Below are positions 7,425 through 7,469 of a stretch of 7,469 nt of DNA, one piece after another. The stretch comes from Dehalococcoidia bacterium. GTDB taxonomy: Bacteria > Chloroflexota > Dehalococcoidia > Dehalococcoidales > BS750m-G39. The translations under genes and the position numbers were made by a program. Below the pieces are notes generated by a model that had not been told where the DNA came from, made no database searches, and saw only the letters and a list, made by a program, of their open reading frames with translations. Every line of letters begins with the position of its first letter. Position 1 is the stretch's first letter. The stretch covers positions 1 through 7,469 of the forward strand of contig JAUWZG010000050.1 of the NCBI GenBank assembly GCA_030615425.1, in the 5' to 3' direction.

Positions 7425-7469
7425 ATGGCTTTGATTGTTCAAAAATACGGCGGCTCGTCGGTGGCTGAT
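7425..7469 (+). CDS. lysC: Aspartate kinase, first 15 codons (cut by window edge)
   Basis: The last 45 bases encode MALIVQKYGGSSVAD. The KYGGSSVAD segment is the N-terminal ATP/aspartate-site motif of aspartate kinases (usual form K-x-GG-T/S-S-V), with K7 the conserved lysine. Aspartate kinase makes aspartyl phosphate, the first step toward lysine, methionine and threonine. The ATG follows the upstream stop by six bases, and its Shine-Dalgarno candidate AGAGGG (7409-7414) lies inside the end of apgM, so the two are likely cotranscribed and perhaps translationally coupled. Only the start is visible, so regulatory ACT domains cannot be judged. Confidence 0.9.
   Translation, partial: MALIVQKYGGSSVAD

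Overview
The window looks like chromosomal DNA of a Chloroflexota bacterium of the class Dehalococcoidia or a close relative. I base this on the feel of the DnaA protein, an archaeal-type (aPGAM-family) phosphoglycerate mutase homologue next to aspartate kinase, and frequent TTG starts. The placement is an inference from memory of those families, not a search. Most genes are GC-rich housekeeping genes. One gene (5172-6128) is clearly more AT-rich and looks acquired.

Layout. 1-563, minus strand: the N-terminal 187 codons of the GTPase Obg, running off the left edge. 564-825: an intergenic stretch with an AT-rich half and a cluster of three overlapping inverted repeats plus a near-consensus DnaA box, a candidate origin region. 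826-2151, minus: dnaA, complete. 2152-2470: a 319-bp divergent intergenic region holding several hairpins, a rho-independent terminator pointing right, a candidate dnaA promoter inside an 8-bp inverted repeat, and the fmt promoter. 2471-3424, plus: fmt. 3478-4170, plus: a membrane zinc metallopeptidase of the YugP type with its own extended -10 promoter. 4259-5038, plus: mazG, with a promoter carrying the same hexamers. 5041-5117, minus: tRNA-Pro(CGG), 3' end two bases from the mazG stop. 5172-6128, plus: a class III nucleotidyl cyclase-domain protein with a separate C-terminal domain. 6129-6230: a leader with a hairpin touching a perfect four-tract G-quadruplex motif. 6231-7418, plus: an alkaline-phosphatase-superfamily aPGAM homologue. 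7425 to the right edge, plus: the first 15 codons of aspartate kinase.

How the genes work together. DnaA, Obg, Fmt, MazG and tRNA-Pro serve replication initiation, ribosome assembly, initiator-tRNA formylation, nucleotide-pool cleaning and translation. The aPGAM homologue and aspartate kinase are six bases apart and probably cotranscribed. This pairing raises the possibility that the mutase-like protein is really the homoserine kinase of threonine synthesis.

The most unusual items are the orphan cyclase (reminiscent of Pycsar-type cyclases but without a visible effector gene), the hairpin/G-quadruplex leader, the palindrome cluster beyond dnaA, and the terminated possible small transcript between dnaA and fmt. 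No CRISPR array, insertion sequence or prophage gene is visible.
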